Positions 7,142 through 7,712 of a stretch of DNA of 7,712 nt are shown here, piece after piece. A model generated the notes under the pieces. The model made no database searches and had not been told where the DNA came from. It saw nothing but the letters and a program-made list of their open reading frames with translations. The DNA is from an uncultured Bacteroidota bacterium (lineage in GTDB: Bacteria > Bacteroidota > Bacteroidia > Chitinophagales > Chitinophagaceae). Each line of letters begins with the position of its first letter. Position 1 is the stretch's first letter. The translations under genes and the position numbers were made by a program. The stretch lies in the NCBI GenBank assembly GCA_938008665.1, contig CALLKA010000090.1, forward strand, positions 1-7,712, read 5' to 3'.

Positions 7142-7712
7142 TTATTTATTTATAAACGCTGGATTATACTTACCTCTTTTTTTAAACCCTTCAAATGGAC
7201 GCATTAAACCAAAACGAGGATAACTATCAAAAATATTACCATTCCCTAATACACGAGGATCACCCTGTGTTGTTAAGGATTGGTCCAATTTACTTTTTAA
7301 CTGCGCTTTTATTTTAGTTAAACTAGCTTGACTTGAAAGATCATTTAAACAAAAAGGATCTTTTACAATATCATATAATTCTTCCGAATTCCTTTTCTCA
7401 AATCCCTTTTTAAAAAGCTTAGCATAACTTGCTTTGTTTTTTATCATGAATGATTTTGTAGGTGAATTATCAATATCCTCATACCCCTCTAATATGGGTT
7501 TCATATCTGCTTTCTTTTCTGTTGATTCCACTTTATCCAAACTTGCAGGATCTCCTGCTGGCCATCGATCTGTTTTAAAATTTTCAATATATAAATATTT
7601 ATTCGTACGTATTGCCCTAGCTGGATAACCAACATTGTCTGGCCTTGCATGTGAATGCCTTTCCCTCCCAGTTAAAATAAATGACCTTGAAGTATCAATG
7701 AATCCTGATTTA
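7142..7712 (-). CDS. Sulfatase, heparan N-sulfatase-like, C-terminal part only
   Basis: The last 189 codons of a sulfatase whose 5' part lies beyond the right edge. The frame stays open through 7711; a TTG at 7540-7538 is an internal Leu codon, not a start. Visible: FILTGRERHSHARPDNVGYP followed by ARAIRTNKYLYIENF (about 7580-7681), then DRWPAGDP (7547-7570), EELYDIVKDPFCLNDLS in the usual sulfatase C-terminal subdomain, and a tail with DPRVLGNG, FDSYPRFG, MRPF and RGKYNP. These phrases are typical of Bacteroidota and Planctomycetes sulfatases annotated as heparan N-sulfatase (sulfamidase-like), clearly a different subfamily from the downstream arylsulfatase. The catalytic Cys/Ser and metal residues are outside the window, so activity cannot be judged. 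The stop is 49 nt before the chosen start of the next sulfatase (10 nt before its alternative start), consistent with an operon. Family is confident; substrate specificity is tentative. Confidence 0.88.
   Translation of the reverse strand, partial: KSGFIDTSRSFILTGRERHSHARPDNVGYPARAIRTNKYLYIENFKTDRWPAGDPASLDKVESTEKKADMKPILEGYEDIDNSPTKSFMIKNKASYAKLFKKGFEKRNSEELYDIVKDPFCLNDLSSQASLTKIKAQLKSKLDQSLTTQGDPRVLGNGNIFDSYPRFGLMRPFEGFKKRGKYNPAFINK

Noticed and set aside
7538..7540. TTG at 7540-7538 as the start of a separate 132-residue protein.
   Set aside because: The same frame continues upstream to the window edge with recognisable sulfatase sequence, so the gene is 5'-truncated by the window rather than short.
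7434..7628. Plus-strand open frame opposite the partial sulfatase.
   Set aside because: The opposite strand carries clear sulfatase C-terminal sequence through the whole interval, so this is antisense noise.

Overview
The window looks like chromosomal DNA from an AT-rich member of the Bacteroidota, probably a Chitinophagia- or Cytophagia-like aerobe. The reasons are the gene content (DUF1080, DUF6797/cytochrome c fusion, GH20 and Cys-type sulfatases, all exported), signal peptides ending in the Q-type cleavage context usual in this phylum, no obvious Shine-Dalgarno sequences, and one upstream element resembling the Bacteroidota TTG / TAnnTTTG promoter. The lineage is inferred from these features; no rRNA or other marker is present.

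Layout: positions 1-153 are non-coding or hold the unresolved edge of a neighbour. Position 154-2868 (+) is a large lipoprotein fusing a mono-heme cytochrome c, a DUF6797 region, a sugar-dehydrogenase-like beta-propeller and a C-terminal beta-rich domain. Nine bases later the convergent GH20 beta-N-acetylhexosaminidase ends (2878-4482, -). A 181-bp divergent intergenic region follows, with a plausible GH20 promoter and small repeats. Position 4664-5521 (+) is a DUF1080 (3-keto-glycoside hydrolase/lyase-type) protein with a Cys-bracketed C-terminal tail. Five bases later the convergent arylsulfatase ends (5527-7092, -). Directly upstream of it on the same strand is the C-terminal 189 residues of a second, different sulfatase (7142 to beyond 7712), so the two sulfatases are probably one operon.

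Taken together this is a glycan-degradation locus in which nearly every product is exported to the periplasm or outer envelope. Sulfatases would remove sulfate esters or N-sulfate, GH20 would remove terminal GlcNAc/GalNAc, and the DUF1080 enzyme plus the heme lipoprotein point to an oxidative (3-keto-sugar) branch with electron transfer. The substrate, possibly a sulfated amino-sugar polymer such as a glycosaminoglycan or mucin-like glycan, is inference. No SusC/SusD transporter, regulator, 3-dehydrogenase or sulfatase-maturating enzyme lies inside the window. No RNA gene, mobile element or CRISPR array was seen.
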